A stretch of 64,000 nucleotides of DNA from Sulfuricella sp. (GCA_023266195.1 JAHFRP010000002.1:268135-332134); one strand, 5' to 3'. Positions 24,809-34,264 are shown, counted from the stretch's first letter. The notes: a model not told the origin generated them from the sequence alone. Numbers and translations: made by a program.

Positions 24809-26740
24809 CTAGCCCGCCTTCTGTTCGAAGAATTTCGCCACGTCGGCGGCTTCCCGCGTCCGTTTCATCGGCGGCAGGCTTTGCCAGATGCGCTTGCCAT
24901 ATTGTTTGGTGATGAGGCGGGGGTCGCAGATCATCAGCACGCCGCGGTCGGTTTCGTCGCGGATCAGGCGTCCCGCACCCTGTTTGAGGGTGATGACGGC
25001 GTGGGGAAGCTGGTATTCCATGAAGGCGTTGCGGCCCTCCTGATTGATTTTTTCGATGCGCGCTGCCAGGACGGGATCGTCCGGCGGCGAGAACGGCAGT
25101 TTGTCGATGATCACCAGCGACAGCGCCGAGCCGCGCACGTCCACACCCTCCCAGAAGCTCTGGCTCGCCACCAGCACGGCATTGCCGAGGCGGCGGAAGC
25201 GTTCCAGCAGTTCGGTGCGGGTGCCCTCGCCTTGCAACAGGAGCGGGAATTCCAGCCCTTCTTTTTCGAATGCTTCCTTGAGCAGCTCGTGCGCTTCGCG
25301 CATGGCGCGCAGGCTGGTGCAGAGCAGGAAGGCACGTCCGCCGCTGGCGCGGATCGCGGGCAGCGCCACCGCCACCACCGCTTCGGTATAGCCGCGGCTG
25401 TTCGGCTCCGGCATGCCTTGCGGCGAATAGAGCACCGCCTGGTTTTCGTAGTCGAACGGGCTGTCCCACAGCGCCGTGGCGGCTTCGAGCAGGCCCATCT
25501 GGCTCTGGTAGTGACTGAAATCCTTTTTCACCGCGAGCGTAGCCGAGGTGAATATCCAGGCGCGGGCGCTGCCGTCGATCTGCTTGCGGAAGATTTCGGC
25601 GATGGACAGCGGCGTGGCGTTGAGTTGCAGGGCGCGGTTGAACACCTCCACCCAGCGCACGCTGGCATTGTTCTCGTCGTCGGTCCAGCGTTTCAACTGC
25701 GCCGCGAACTGGATGCCGCGCTGCCAGCAGTTTTCCAGGCCGGGGCTGCGCTCGGCCTGGGATTCGAGCAGTTTGCCGAGCGCATCAAGCTTGGCTTTGA
25801 CTTCGGCCAGGGCGTCCGCAAAGCCGCGCGTGCCCTGCGCCGCCGCCAGCGGCAGGCGCACGCTGTCCTGCGGAAAAACCAGCCGAAAATCGCGCACCGC
25901 TTTTTCCAGCACCGCCGCGCCTTCCGGCAGCTGGGCGAAATCCTTGGCCGAAACCATGCCCTCGGCGTGGGCGTCGTGCGCCAGTTCGAGCAGCTGCGAC
26001 GTGCTCAGGTTCTCGCCGAAAAACAGGCTGGCGGTGTCCGGCAACTGGTGCGCTTCATCGAAGATCACCGTGTTGCTGGCCGGCAAAAGCTCGGCCACGC
26101 CCTCGTCGCGCAGCATCACATCGGCGAAAAAAAGATGGTGGTTGACCACCACCACGTCGGCGGCCTGGGCGCGCTTGCGCGCCTCCATCACGAAACAGTC
26201 CTTGTGCTGCGGGCATTCCTGGCCGAGGCAGTTGTCCCGCGTCGAGGTAACGTAGGACCAGATGCCGGCGTTTTCCGGCACGTCGCTCAGGGCGCTTTTG
26301 TCGCCGCTGTCGCTGCGCTTGGCGAATTTCTCGATCAGCGCCAGGTAGCGCGCGTCGTCGCGAGTCATGAAGCGGCCTTCGTTTGCGGCGCGTTCGAGGT
26401 GGAAATGGCAGACGTAATTGGCGCGGCCCTTGAGCATCGCCACCGTCACCGGCACTTTCAGCGCCGATCGCATGGCCGGGATGTCGCGCAGAAAAAGCTG
26501 ATCCTGCAAGGTCTTGGTGCCGGTGGAGACAATCACCTTGCCGCCGGACATGAGCGCCGGGGCGAGATAGGCGTAAGTCTTGCCGGTGCCGGTGCCGGCT
26601 TCGGTCACCAGGATTTCGTGTTTTTCGATCGCCGCCGCGATGGCGCGCGCCATTTCCAGCTGCTGGGGACGGGTGCGGTAGTCCTGGAAGGCGCGCGAGA
26701 GAACGCCGCCTTCGGCGAAAATGGAATCGAGATCAAGCAT
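24809..26740 (-). CDS. DinG/YoaA-type iron-sulfur DNA helicase
   Basis: A 643-residue XPD-family helicase. Walker A TEAGTGTGKT ends at 55, DEAH is at 228-231 and motif VI is QGAGRLIR. Four cysteines (111, 171, 176, 182) between motifs Ia and II form the 4Fe-4S domain. Length and cysteine spacing fit YoaA/DinG, which unwind 5'-3' and help replication past damage or R-loops. Its ATG overlaps the hoxW stop by 8 bp, so its translation seems coupled to the hydrogenase operon. YoaA versus DinG cannot be settled by eye. Confidence 0.9.
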   Translation of the reverse strand: MLDLDSIFAEGGVLSRAFQDYRTRPQQLEMARAIAAAIEKHEILVTEAGTGTGKTYAYLAPALMSGGKVIVSTGTKTLQDQLFLRDIPAMRSALKVPVTVAMLKGRANYVCHFHLERAANEGRFMTRDDARYLALIEKFAKRSDSGDKSALSDVPENAGIWSYVTSTRDNCLGQECPQHKDCFVMEARKRAQAADVVVVNHHLFFADVMLRDEGVAELLPASNTVIFDEAHQLPDTASLFFGENLSTSQLLELAHDAHAEGMVSAKDFAQLPEGAAVLEKAVRDFRLVFPQDSVRLPLAAAQGTRGFADALAEVKAKLDALGKLLESQAERSPGLENCWQRGIQFAAQLKRWTDDENNASVRWVEVFNRALQLNATPLSIAEIFRKQIDGSARAWIFTSATLAVKKDFSHYQSQMGLLEAATALWDSPFDYENQAVLYSPQGMPEPNSRGYTEAVVAVALPAIRASGGRAFLLCTSLRAMREAHELLKEAFEKEGLEFPLLLQGEGTRTELLERFRRLGNAVLVASQSFWEGVDVRGSALSLVIIDKLPFSPPDDPVLAARIEKINQEGRNAFMEYQLPHAVITLKQGAGRLIRDETDRGVLMICDPRLITKQYGKRIWQSLPPMKRTREAADVAKFFEQKAG

Positions 26741-27236
26741 GAGAGATCAAGCTTTGCCAAGCTTTGGTGTGAGGTTGATCGCACAATTGTACCAGCAACG
26801 CCAGGGCGGCATCCCGGTTGTCCAACGCTTCCGGCGTCAGCGGCTCGCCCAGATTGAAGCTTTCCCCGCGCACGGCCAGCATGAAGGCCGGGGGCGCCGG
26901 CCGGTGAAAAATCTTTTCAAACACGTGCAGCACGGCTTCCGGCGACATTTCGTGAGTGGTGTAGCGGATGTCCCGCGCCGCCTGGAGGCGGGATAGAACG
27001 CAAGGCGCCGGACAGGATATGCTGGCGTCGATGAACAGGATGAGTTCGCGATTTTCCAGGTCCACCGCGTGCTCGACCTGCAGCTGGAAATCGGTCAAAA
27101 GCTCCAGCTCGGGCCATTCGGGGTGACGCAGGCGTTGATCGGCGAGCAGGTCAAGCAGTTGCGGGCCGAGCGCATCGTCGCCCCGGCTCGGGTTGCCATA
27201 GGCGAAGACCAGGAGCGGCGCGGTCAAACGCCGCAC
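26733..27236 (-). CDS. hoxW: [NiFe] hydrogenase maturation endopeptidase (HoxW-like)
   Basis: A 167-residue M52 family protease. GNPSRGDDALGP near the N-terminus carries the nickel-sensing acidic residue of the family, and DLENRELILFIDAS and TTHEMSPEAVL supply later conserved acid and His residues. It would clip the C-terminal tail of HoxH after nickel insertion. It overlaps hoxH by 13 bp and dinG by 8 bp. Confidence 0.88.
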   Translation of the reverse strand: MRRLTAPLLVFAYGNPSRGDDALGPQLLDLLADQRLRHPEWPELELLTDFQLQVEHAVDLENRELILFIDASISCPAPCVLSRLQAARDIRYTTHEMSPEAVLHVFEKIFHRPAPPAFMLAVRGESFNLGEPLTPEALDNRDAALALLVQLCDQPHTKAWQSLISHA

Positions 27237-28705
27237 CGGCCGTCAGGCGCTTTGTTCAGGCGGCTGACCACGTTGCCGCCCGCATCCACCAGTTCCACTT
27301 CCAGCGGCATCTTGCCGACGGCGTGGGTGGCGCAGGACAGGCAGGGATCGAAGGCACGGATCGCCACTTCGATGTGGTTGAGCAGGCCCTCGGTCACCTC
27401 CTGGCCGTCCAGGTACTGCAATGCAACCTGGCGCACGGCCTCGTTCATCGCCTGGTTGTTGTGGGTGGTGGAAACGATCAGGTTGGCACGGACGATCAGG
27501 CCGTCCTCGTTGACACGGTAATGATGAATCAACGTGCCGCGCGGCGCCTCGATCACGCCCACACCGCGAAGCGCCGGCGTGCCGGTGTTCACCAGGTCGT
27601 CGCCAGACAGGTCGTTGTCCAGCAGGAGTTCCTGGATGCCTTCGGCGGCATGCAGCATTTCGATCATGCGCGCCCAGTGATAGGCCAGCGTCGCCTGGGT
27701 GGCGCTGCCGCCGCCGAATTCCCTGAATACTTTTCGTTCGGCTTCGGCCAGCGGGGTCGGAATGAAATCGCAATTGACCACGCGGGCGAGCGGGCCGACC
27801 CGGTACCAGCCTTCTTCCCGGCCGCGCGAGCGGATGAACGGGAACTTCATGTACGACCAGGGGCGCACTTCCTCGTGGACATAGTCCCAGTAATGGCCGT
27901 AATCGACATGGTCGAAAATATCCTGGCCGTGCTCGTCGCGCGCACGCAAACCGCCGTGATACAGGTCGAGCGCGCCGTCATCCCGCACCAGGCTCATGAA
28001 GCTGGATTTGAAATAGCCGAAGCCGTTGTGGAAATCCGGGTTGCCGGTATAGATCCGCTTGATCAGTTCGACGGCGGCCTGGCTCCAGGAAACGATCTGG
28101 TCGATATCCTTGCGCAGGAACACGCGTTCTTCGCGCGACAAATTCTTGTTGACGCCTCCCGGAATCGCCCCGGTGCCGTGGACGCGCTTGCCGGCGGTGA
28201 GGCGGATGATTTCCTGGCCGTATTTGCGCAACGCCACGCCCTGCCGCGCGATATCGGGAAACGCCGCCGCCACGCCGACGATGTTGCGCTTGGCGACATC
28301 GCTGTCGAAGCCGAACAGCAGGTCCGGCGAAGCCAGATAATAGAAATGCAGCGCGTGCGATTGCAGGATCTGGCCGAAGTGCATCAGCCGGCGCAATTTC
28401 TCGGCGCTGGGCGTGAGCTTGGCGCCGATGATCATGTCCATCGCCTTGGTCGCGCCCAGATGATGGCTGACCGGGCAGATGCCGCACAGGCGCTGGACCA
28501 GCACCGGCACCTCGGTATACGGGCGGCCCTGGATGAATTTTTCGAAGCCGCGAAACTCGACGATGTGAAAGCGCGCCTGATGCACGCGGTTGTCGTCGTC
28601 GAGCAGCAGCGTGACCTTGCCGTGCCCCTCGACGCGGGACACCGGCTCGATCACCACGCGCCTGAGTTTTTCGGGGTTGGCCGCGGTTTCCAGTTCAAAA
28701 GTCAT
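27224..28705 (-). CDS. hoxH: NAD-reducing [NiFe] hydrogenase large subunit HoxH
   Basis: A 493-residue large subunit. The L1 motif RLCGIC supplies Cys74 and Cys77 and the L2 motif DPCLSCATH supplies Cys455 and Cys458, the four ligands of the Ni-Fe site. After His461 there are 32 residues that the HoxW protease would remove. The sequence style ([36 protein letters not shown]) is that of cytoplasmic group 3d bidirectional enzymes. It follows hoxY after 68 bp that hold a REP doublet. Confidence 0.96.
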   Translation of the reverse strand: MTFELETAANPEKLRRVVIEPVSRVEGHGKVTLLLDDDNRVHQARFHIVEFRGFEKFIQGRPYTEVPVLVQRLCGICPVSHHLGATKAMDMIIGAKLTPSAEKLRRLMHFGQILQSHALHFYYLASPDLLFGFDSDVAKRNIVGVAAAFPDIARQGVALRKYGQEIIRLTAGKRVHGTGAIPGGVNKNLSREERVFLRKDIDQIVSWSQAAVELIKRIYTGNPDFHNGFGYFKSSFMSLVRDDGALDLYHGGLRARDEHGQDIFDHVDYGHYWDYVHEEVRPWSYMKFPFIRSRGREEGWYRVGPLARVVNCDFIPTPLAEAERKVFREFGGGSATQATLAYHWARMIEMLHAAEGIQELLLDNDLSGDDLVNTGTPALRGVGVIEAPRGTLIHHYRVNEDGLIVRANLIVSTTHNNQAMNEAVRQVALQYLDGQEVTEGLLNHIEVAIRAFDPCLSCATHAVGKMPLEVELVDAGGNVVSRLNKAPDGRCGV

Positions 28706-28719
28706 GCGAGTCTCACAAA

Positions 28720-28769
28720 TGTAGGGCCGAATTCATTCGGCCGATTGTGCGAATAAATTCGCACCTACA
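28720..28769. repeat. REP doublet between hoxY and hoxH
   Basis: Two perfect 8-bp hairpins, GGCCGAAT-TC-ATTCGGCC at 28725-28742 and GTGCGAAT-AA-ATTCGCAC at 28747-28764, are bracketed by TGTAGG and CCTACA. The pair has the form of a REP/BIME unit. It sits inside the hydrogenase operon and fills nearly the whole gap. Confidence 0.75.
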
Positions 28770-28773
28770 ATAA

Positions 28774-29316
28774 TCAATCGAAATGCAACTGCTCATAGTC
28801 CAGCTTCGGCTCCCGGCCTGCGAGCAGATCGGTGAGAAACCGCCAGATCGCGTCGCCCGACGGCGGGCAGCCGGGCAGGAAAAAATCCACTTTCACCACT
28901 TCGTAAATCGGGTGCACCTTGTCGAACGGCAGCGGCAGCTCCGGGTCGTTCGGCACGACGCCGCCTTCCAGCCCGCCTTCGTACTGGTAGACCTCCTGAA
29001 AGCAGTCCCACAGGTCGATGTTGTTGCGTAGCGAAGGCAGCCCGCCGTTGATGGCGCAGGCGCCGATCGCCACCAGCACCTTGCAGTTCTTGCGGAATTC
29101 CTTGAGTACATGGACGTTTTCCGCATTGCACACGCCACCCTCGACGATGCCGACGTCGCACGGGCCGCAATGCTTGATGTCGGTCAGCGGGGTGCGGTCG
29201 AATTCGACCAGCTCGACCAGATCGAACAGTCGTTCGTCGATGTCGAGGAAGGACATGTGGCAGCCGAAACAGCCGGCCAGCGAGCAGGTCGCCAGGCGAA
29301 TTTTGCGCTCACTCAT
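28774..29316 (-). CDS. hoxY: NAD-reducing [NiFe] hydrogenase small subunit HoxY
   Basis: A 180-residue small subunit starting KIRLATCSLAGCFGCHMSFLD. Cysteines of CFGC (16, 19), of GACAINGG and of PGCPPSGD bind the proximal 4Fe-4S cluster that passes electrons from HoxH. There is no signal peptide, so the enzyme is cytoplasmic. Its start overlaps the hoxU stop by 8 bp. Confidence 0.95.
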   Translation of the reverse strand: MSERKIRLATCSLAGCFGCHMSFLDIDERLFDLVELVEFDRTPLTDIKHCGPCDVGIVEGGVCNAENVHVLKEFRKNCKVLVAIGACAINGGLPSLRNNIDLWDCFQEVYQYEGGLEGGVVPNDPELPLPFDKVHPIYEVVKVDFFLPGCPPSGDAIWRFLTDLLAGREPKLDYEQLHFD

Positions 29317-30019
29317 GCGGCCCGCCCCCGGTCTGGATTTGCTTGATGGTGTAGTGGTCGAAAATACGGCGGCCGATCGGCACGGTAAAACCCTTGCCCT
29401 TGATCAAAATCGCACCGGTCGGGCACACCTGGACGGCTTTGTCGGTGACGGCCAGGTTGGTGTCGCCCAGCCGCCCGCTGGCGGAATTGACCACCAGCGA
29501 GGACCCGATACCACGCCCAGACATGCCGAACACGCACTTGCCGTCCGCGTCCCGGCTGGCGCGCACGCACAGCTCGCAGTAAATGCAGCGGTTGCGGTCG
29601 AGGATCACGTCGGGATGGGAGGCATCGACCTCGCGCTGCGGGTAGAAATGGTTGTAATGCGGGCTCATCATGCCGAGATAATAGGCCACCGCCTGCAGCT
29701 GGCAGTTGCCGCTCTTCTCGCAGGCCGGGCACAGGTGGTTGCCCTCGACGAACAGCATCTGGGTCAGCGCCAGCCGGTCGGCGTTGAGTTCCTCGGTATC
29801 GTTCAGCACCTCCTGCCCTTCCACCGCCGGCATCGTGCACGAGGCGACGTTGCGCCCGTTGACCTTGACGGTGCACAGCTTGCAACTGCCGTGCGGCGTG
29901 AATTCCGGGTTGTGGCACAGATGCGGGATGTACACCCCCGCCGCCAGCGCCGCATCCATGATGGTCTGGCCTTCCTCGAACGGCACGCTTTGGCCGTCGA
30001 TGCTGATGGTCTTACTCAT
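29309..30019 (-). CDS. hoxU: NAD-reducing hydrogenase diaphorase subunit HoxU
   Basis: A 236-residue iron-sulfur protein like the N-terminal part of NuoG. An N-terminal 2Fe-2S ferredoxin domain (HLCHNPEFTPHGSCKLCTV), a His-containing cluster segment (NHLCPACEKSGNCQLQ) and a 4Fe-4S ferredoxin-like part (RCIYCELCVRASRD; later VCPTGAI) form the wire between HoxY and HoxF. The start is the ATG overlapping the hoxF stop (ATGA). Confidence 0.95.
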   Translation of the reverse strand: MSKTISIDGQSVPFEEGQTIMDAALAAGVYIPHLCHNPEFTPHGSCKLCTVKVNGRNVASCTMPAVEGQEVLNDTEELNADRLALTQMLFVEGNHLCPACEKSGNCQLQAVAYYLGMMSPHYNHFYPQREVDASHPDVILDRNRCIYCELCVRASRDADGKCVFGMSGRGIGSSLVVNSASGRLGDTNLAVTDKAVQVCPTGAILIKGKGFTVPIGRRIFDHYTIKQIQTGGGPHE

Positions 30020-31845
30020 AAGTGTGCCCATTCGTCGTCGCGTCCGGTAATCTTGCGCGCGGTCTCCAGCGCCCCGTCCAGGTCGAAAGCCGGCTCGAAC
30101 GCCAGCCCCGCCAGCTTGCGTTCGAAGGCATCGGGGAATTTCGCCAGCGCGTCCAGCACCGGGTTCGCCGCGCTACTGCCCAGGCCGCAATGGCTCATGG
30201 TCTTGAGCAGATGGCCGAGGCGCTTGAGCTCTTCCAGGTCGGACGGCGTGCCATGGCCACTATGTATCTTGTCGATGATCTTCTGCTGGAGTGCGGTGCC
30301 GACCCGGCACGGCGTGCAGAAGCCGCAGCTTTCATGGGCGAAGAAATGAGTGAAATTGCGCACCGCATCGAATACGTCGCGCTTGCGCTTGAACACCATG
30401 AACGCGCCCGCCGTGGGCAAATCCTCGAAGGCGATGCGGCGGTCGAACTCTTTCCATGAAATGGTGGTACCCGAAGGCCCGCTGATCTGCACCGCATAAG
30501 GGTCTTCCGCGCCGCAATCGGCCAGCACCTGGCGCACCGTCACGCCGAACGGATATTCGTAGATGCCGGGACGGGACACGTCGCCGGAAACGGACAGCAG
30601 CTTGGTGCCGGTGGACTGCGCCGTACCCAGCGCGGCAAACCAGGCGCCGCCTTGGGCGGCAATTTTCGCCGCGCAGGCGAAGGTTTCCACGTTATCCACC
30701 ACGGTCGGGCGCCCCTGATAGCCGTGGGTCACCGGAAAAGGCGGCCGGTTGCGCGGACGGCCGCGCTTGCCTTCGAGCGACTCGATCAGGGCGGATTCCT
30801 CGCCGCAGATGTAAGCGCCGGCGCCGAGATGGATCTCGATGTCGAAGTTGAAATCGGCCTGGCCGAGGATGTTGTCGCCCAGCAACCCGGCCTCGCGGCG
30901 GCGTTTCAGCACGCCTTCAAGCTGGCCCAGCAGGTAGCGGTATTCGCCGCGAAGATAGAGGAAGCCCTTGCCGGCGCCGACCACCCGCGCGCCCACGGTC
31001 ATGCCCTCGAACACCAGATCGGCGTAGCTGTTGAGCAGGACGCGATCCTTGAACGTGCCCGGTTCGCCCTCGTCCGCGTTGCACACGATGAAACGCTCGG
31101 GATGCCCGCCGATATCGCAGATCACGTGGCCTTCTTCTTCGACGATGGCGGCGTGGCAGAACGACCATTTCGACGCGGTCTTGAATCCTGCGCCGCCACG
31201 GCCGCGCAAGTTGGAATTGTCCATTTCGGCCAGGGTTTTCCGCGCCCCCCGCGCCAGCACCGCGCGGATGGCGTCTCCCGGCGCCAGCGCTTCGCCCAGC
31301 AGCACATCGGCGCGGCGGATATTGTCCACGGTCTCGAACAGCATCGGCGGCCATTCGGCCACCGGCTTGCGCGACCTGATCAGCTCGCCGATCAGGTCGA
31401 GCCGGTTGCGGTCCAGGTTGGTCAGCGCCCAGCCGTTGACCAGCGCCGCCGGCCCCTGGTCGCACATGCCGGTGCAGGAAGTGCCGGCGATGCTCACCAG
31501 GCCGTCTTCCGACACCTTGCCGGACTCGACCCACAGCTTGTTGCACAAGTACTGCATCAGGTCGTCCTGGCCGAGCATCTGGTCGGTGATGTTGCCGGAA
31601 AAGAGCACCTGATATTCCCCCACCGGACGGGTGGAGAGAAAGGAGTAAAAGCCCGCCACGCCTTCGACATTGACCCTGGGAACACCCAGGTGCACGGCGA
31701 TCAGGTCGATGGCCCCGGCGGGGATGATGTGGCAGGCGTCCTGCACGTCGCGCAGGATCTGAAGCAGCTTGGACGCGTCGTGCCCATGGTGCGCCAGAAT
31801 CGGCGTCAACAGCGGCGCAATATCAGGAGTTTCTGGTCGATCCAT
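30016..31845 (-). CDS. hoxF: NAD-reducing hydrogenase diaphorase subunit HoxF (NuoE-NuoF fusion)
   Basis: A 609-residue fusion: the first ~170 residues resemble NuoE and the rest NuoF. The NADH and FMN sites are RGRGGAGFKTASKW and CNADEGEPGTFKDR, and the 4Fe-4S site is ESCGFCTPC with a later Cys in SHCGLG. In the NuoE-like part only a TSCTGMC segment and a nearby Cys remain of the usual 2Fe-2S ligands. It oxidises or reduces NAD(H). As first gene it sets the operon hoxF-U-Y-H-W; no hoxE, hoxI or hyp genes are in the window. Confidence 0.95.
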   Translation of the reverse strand: MDRPETPDIAPLLTPILAHHGHDASKLLQILRDVQDACHIIPAGAIDLIAVHLGVPRVNVEGVAGFYSFLSTRPVGEYQVLFSGNITDQMLGQDDLMQYLCNKLWVESGKVSEDGLVSIAGTSCTGMCDQGPAALVNGWALTNLDRNRLDLIGELIRSRKPVAEWPPMLFETVDNIRRADVLLGEALAPGDAIRAVLARGARKTLAEMDNSNLRGRGGAGFKTASKWSFCHAAIVEEEGHVICDIGGHPERFIVCNADEGEPGTFKDRVLLNSYADLVFEGMTVGARVVGAGKGFLYLRGEYRYLLGQLEGVLKRRREAGLLGDNILGQADFNFDIEIHLGAGAYICGEESALIESLEGKRGRPRNRPPFPVTHGYQGRPTVVDNVETFACAAKIAAQGGAWFAALGTAQSTGTKLLSVSGDVSRPGIYEYPFGVTVRQVLADCGAEDPYAVQISGPSGTTISWKEFDRRIAFEDLPTAGAFMVFKRKRDVFDAVRNFTHFFAHESCGFCTPCRVGTALQQKIIDKIHSGHGTPSDLEELKRLGHLLKTMSHCGLGSSAANPVLDALAKFPDAFERKLAGLAFEPAFDLDGALETARKITGRDDEWAHL

Positions 31846-31875
31846 GGAAACCGTCCCGCCATTACAGAATCTTCA

Positions 31876-31884
31876 ATTCTAGCA
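31876..31884 (-). promoter_or_regulatory. Candidate extended -10 promoter element for hoxF
   Basis: On the minus strand TGCTAGAAT reads as an extended -10 (TGn plus TAGAAT) about 30 bp before the hoxF ATG, in the 58-bp gap after ubiB. No good -35 is visible, as allowed for extended -10 sites. Confidence 0.35.
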
Positions 31885-31903
31885 CTTGAATGTGACAGCG
31901 GGA

Positions 31904-33583
31904 TTAATCCCTGGCGGCCCGCCAGATCGAGAGAATCAGCCAGACGCTGTTGAAGAATGCCGCCATGAAGCCGAGCAGCCCGAACAACGGCAAACCGAAC
32001 AGGGTCGGCCCGCCCCGCACCGTCATCACGATCGAGGAGCCGATCACCAGCGAAGCGGTCAAAATACCGAGCGTCAGACGGTTGACGCTGCGGTCGATCT
32101 GCTGGGAAAAACGGTCGAGGCGTTTGAGGTCGAGATCGATCTTGAACCGGCCGCGCCGCGCCTCCTTGATCAGCCGTGCCACGTCGCGCGGCAGGCCGGT
32201 GACGATCGACAGCATGTCGTGGAGATTGCGCTTGCCGCGCTTGAGCAACGCCTCCGGCATATAGCGCTCGGTGATCACGCGCCGCACGAACGGCTCGATG
32301 TGCTCGACCATCTCGAATTCCGGGTCGAGCTGGCGCCCCAGGCCTTCCAGCGTAATCAGCGCCTTGAACAGCATGGCGAGGTCAGCCGGCATCACCAGGT
32401 AATGGTCGCGCATGATCACCGTCAGCTCGCCCAGCAGGGAACCCAGGCGCAGGTCCTGCAACGGCACGCTGGCGTAGTTGAAGACGAATTCGTTGACGTC
32501 GGCGGCGAGGCGGGATTCGTCCACCGCGCCATCGCCGGTCCATTCCAGCAGCACGTCGAGCATGGCCTCGTCATCTTTGTGAGCCAGTGCGGCGAGCAGG
32601 TTGACGATCTGGTTGCGGCGCCCCTCCGTCAGCCGCCCCACCATGCCGAAATCGATCATCGCGATGCGGTTGCCCGGCAGATAGAACACGTTGCCCGGAT
32701 GCGGATCGGCATGGTAGAAGCCATCGACCATGATCATCTTGAGTACCGCGTCGGCCCCGCGCGCGCCGAGCAGCTTGCGGTCCAGCCCCGCCGCCTCGAC
32801 CGCCGCCAGATTGTTGCCGGGCAGGCCGTCCACCCACTGCTGCACGTTCATGGATTCGCTGGTCCACTCCCAGTAAACCTTGGGAATCACGATGGTATCC
32901 GAGCCGGCGAAGTTCTCGGAAAAACGGTCGATATTGCGCGCCTCCGCGGCGAAATCGAGCTCGCGCAGCAGCGAGCGGGAGAATTGCTGGACGATCTGGA
33001 CCGGCTGGTAGCGGCGCAGTTCGGGGATATCGAATTCCACCAGGCGGGCAAGGTGGGTCAGGATGCGCAAGTCCGCGTCGATCTTGGCGCGGATGCCGGG
33101 GCGGCGGATTTTCAGGATCACCGGCGTACCGTCGGCCAGCTTGGCATGATGCACCTGGGCGATGGAAGCCGCCGCGGTGGCCTCGACCTGCACCTCCCGA
33201 AAAATCTCGTGGACGGAACCGCCCAGGGCGGCTTCGAGCTGCGGCAGCAGGCTGTCGAAAGACACCGGCGGCACGCAGCTTTGCAGCTTTTCGAATTCGG
33301 CGATCCAGTTGGGCGGGAACACGTCCACCCGCGTCGCCATCACCTGCCCGAGTTTGACGAAGGTCGGGCCGAGTTCCTCAAGCGCGCGCCGCACCCGCAC
33401 CGGCGCATCGAGATGCATGACATCGCTTTGCGCCTTCCAGTGCAGGATGCGTCCGGCCTGTTCCAGCAAGGTGCCGATGCCCAGCGAACGCACGATATCC
33501 GCCATGCCGTAGCGGATCAACGTCGTGGTGATTTCGTGCAGGCGCGGCAGATCGCGCACTACATTGATGGTTCCCCAGATCAT
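31904..33583 (-). CDS. ABC1/UbiB family protein kinase-like protein
   Basis: A 559-residue atypical kinase. The family KxGQ motif appears in LGPTFVKLGQVMATR (near 72-86), the invariant Lys in VILKIRRPG, the catalytic segment as YHADPHPGN and the metal-binding one as MIDFGMVG. Two C-terminal transmembrane helices (about 500-550) anchor it. UbiB supports ubiquinone synthesis, probably by handling polyprenyl intermediates in the membrane. No ubiE/ubiJ neighbours are present, so it may be a second AarF-type paralogue. It follows an unknown helical-protein gene by 9 bp. Confidence 0.85.
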   Translation of the reverse strand: MIWGTINVVRDLPRLHEITTTLIRYGMADIVRSLGIGTLLEQAGRILHWKAQSDVMHLDAPVRVRRALEELGPTFVKLGQVMATRVDVFPPNWIAEFEKLQSCVPPVSFDSLLPQLEAALGGSVHEIFREVQVEATAAASIAQVHHAKLADGTPVILKIRRPGIRAKIDADLRILTHLARLVEFDIPELRRYQPVQIVQQFSRSLLRELDFAAEARNIDRFSENFAGSDTIVIPKVYWEWTSESMNVQQWVDGLPGNNLAAVEAAGLDRKLLGARGADAVLKMIMVDGFYHADPHPGNVFYLPGNRIAMIDFGMVGRLTEGRRNQIVNLLAALAHKDDEAMLDVLLEWTGDGAVDESRLAADVNEFVFNYASVPLQDLRLGSLLGELTVIMRDHYLVMPADLAMLFKALITLEGLGRQLDPEFEMVEHIEPFVRRVITERYMPEALLKRGKRNLHDMLSIVTGLPRDVARLIKEARRGRFKIDLDLKRLDRFSQQIDRSVNRLTLGILTASLVIGSSIVMTVRGGPTLFGLPLFGLLGFMAAFFNSVWLILSIWRAARD

Positions 33584-33592
33584 TGGCCGTTG

Positions 33593-34264
33593 TTATTCGC
33601 TTTTTTTGAGTTTTTCAGCCTTTTCATGCAAGGCATCCGCCATGCCGGCCAGGATACCGCTGGTGAGCGACGCGAGCCGCACGCTCATCTCCCGCGCCGT
33701 CTCCTTGCCGGTCGCTTTGCTTTCCTGGAATGTGGCGGAAACCTTGGTACCGAGAGCGCTCATCGTTTCGGCCACCTTGTGGCCGGTATCCGTCCCGGTC
33801 CGCCGCGCATGGGAGACCAGATCCTTCATCTCCAGTTTGATCCTGCCCGTCGCCGTCTCGGCGGCCTCGCCGACGCCTTCGAGGAATTCTTCTTCCATAC
33901 GCTTCAGATTGACCAGCGCCCAGCTCAAATCGCTTTCCGAAAAATCCCTGGCCTGCGACGTCAGCTGCTGGAGGGCCAGACGCGTGGCTTCCGCGGCCTT
34001 GGTCAGCGCCTCGTCCAGTCCCGCCAGCCCCTCGGACAGCGCCGACTTCACTTCGCCCGCGTGCCTGGACGCCCCCAGACTGATACCCGCGGTCACGGCA
34101 TTGATGACAGGCTTGATCTCCTCGGCGCTCAGCTTGCGGGTTTTCAAGGCCTGCAGGGTCAGGTTGCGGACTTTCTCGCGAATATCCACGCCCTCTTCCA
34201 CCGAAACGCTCACCGCTTCCCTGATTTCTTCCGGGGAAAGCCGGTTCGGGTCATTTTCATTCAT
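33593..34264 (-). CDS. Uncharacterised alpha-helical protein
   Basis: A 223-residue protein I do not recognise by name. It is almost wholly helical and hydrophilic, rich in Ala, Glu, Lys and Leu, with repeated heptad-like stretches (LKRMEEEFLEGVGEAAETATGRIKLEMKDL) and no signal peptide, membrane segment or cysteine. The look is that of phasin or apolipophorin-like amphipathic proteins. It precedes the UbiB-like gene by 9 bp, so a joint role at the membrane or with lipids is possible but unproven. The start is the ATG 6-7 bp after AAGGAGA. Confidence 0.75.
   Translation of the reverse strand: MNENDPNRLSPEEIREAVSVSVEEGVDIREKVRNLTLQALKTRKLSAEEIKPVINAVTAGISLGASRHAGEVKSALSEGLAGLDEALTKAAEATRLALQQLTSQARDFSESDLSWALVNLKRMEEEFLEGVGEAAETATGRIKLEMKDLVSHARRTGTDTGHKVAETMSALGTKVSATFQESKATGKETAREMSVRLASLTSGILAGMADALHEKAEKLKKSE

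Noticed and set aside
31855..31900. Sigma-54 site before hoxF (TGTCAC...TGC on the minus strand)
   Set aside because: The spacing is one base too long and the GG of the -24 element is GT.
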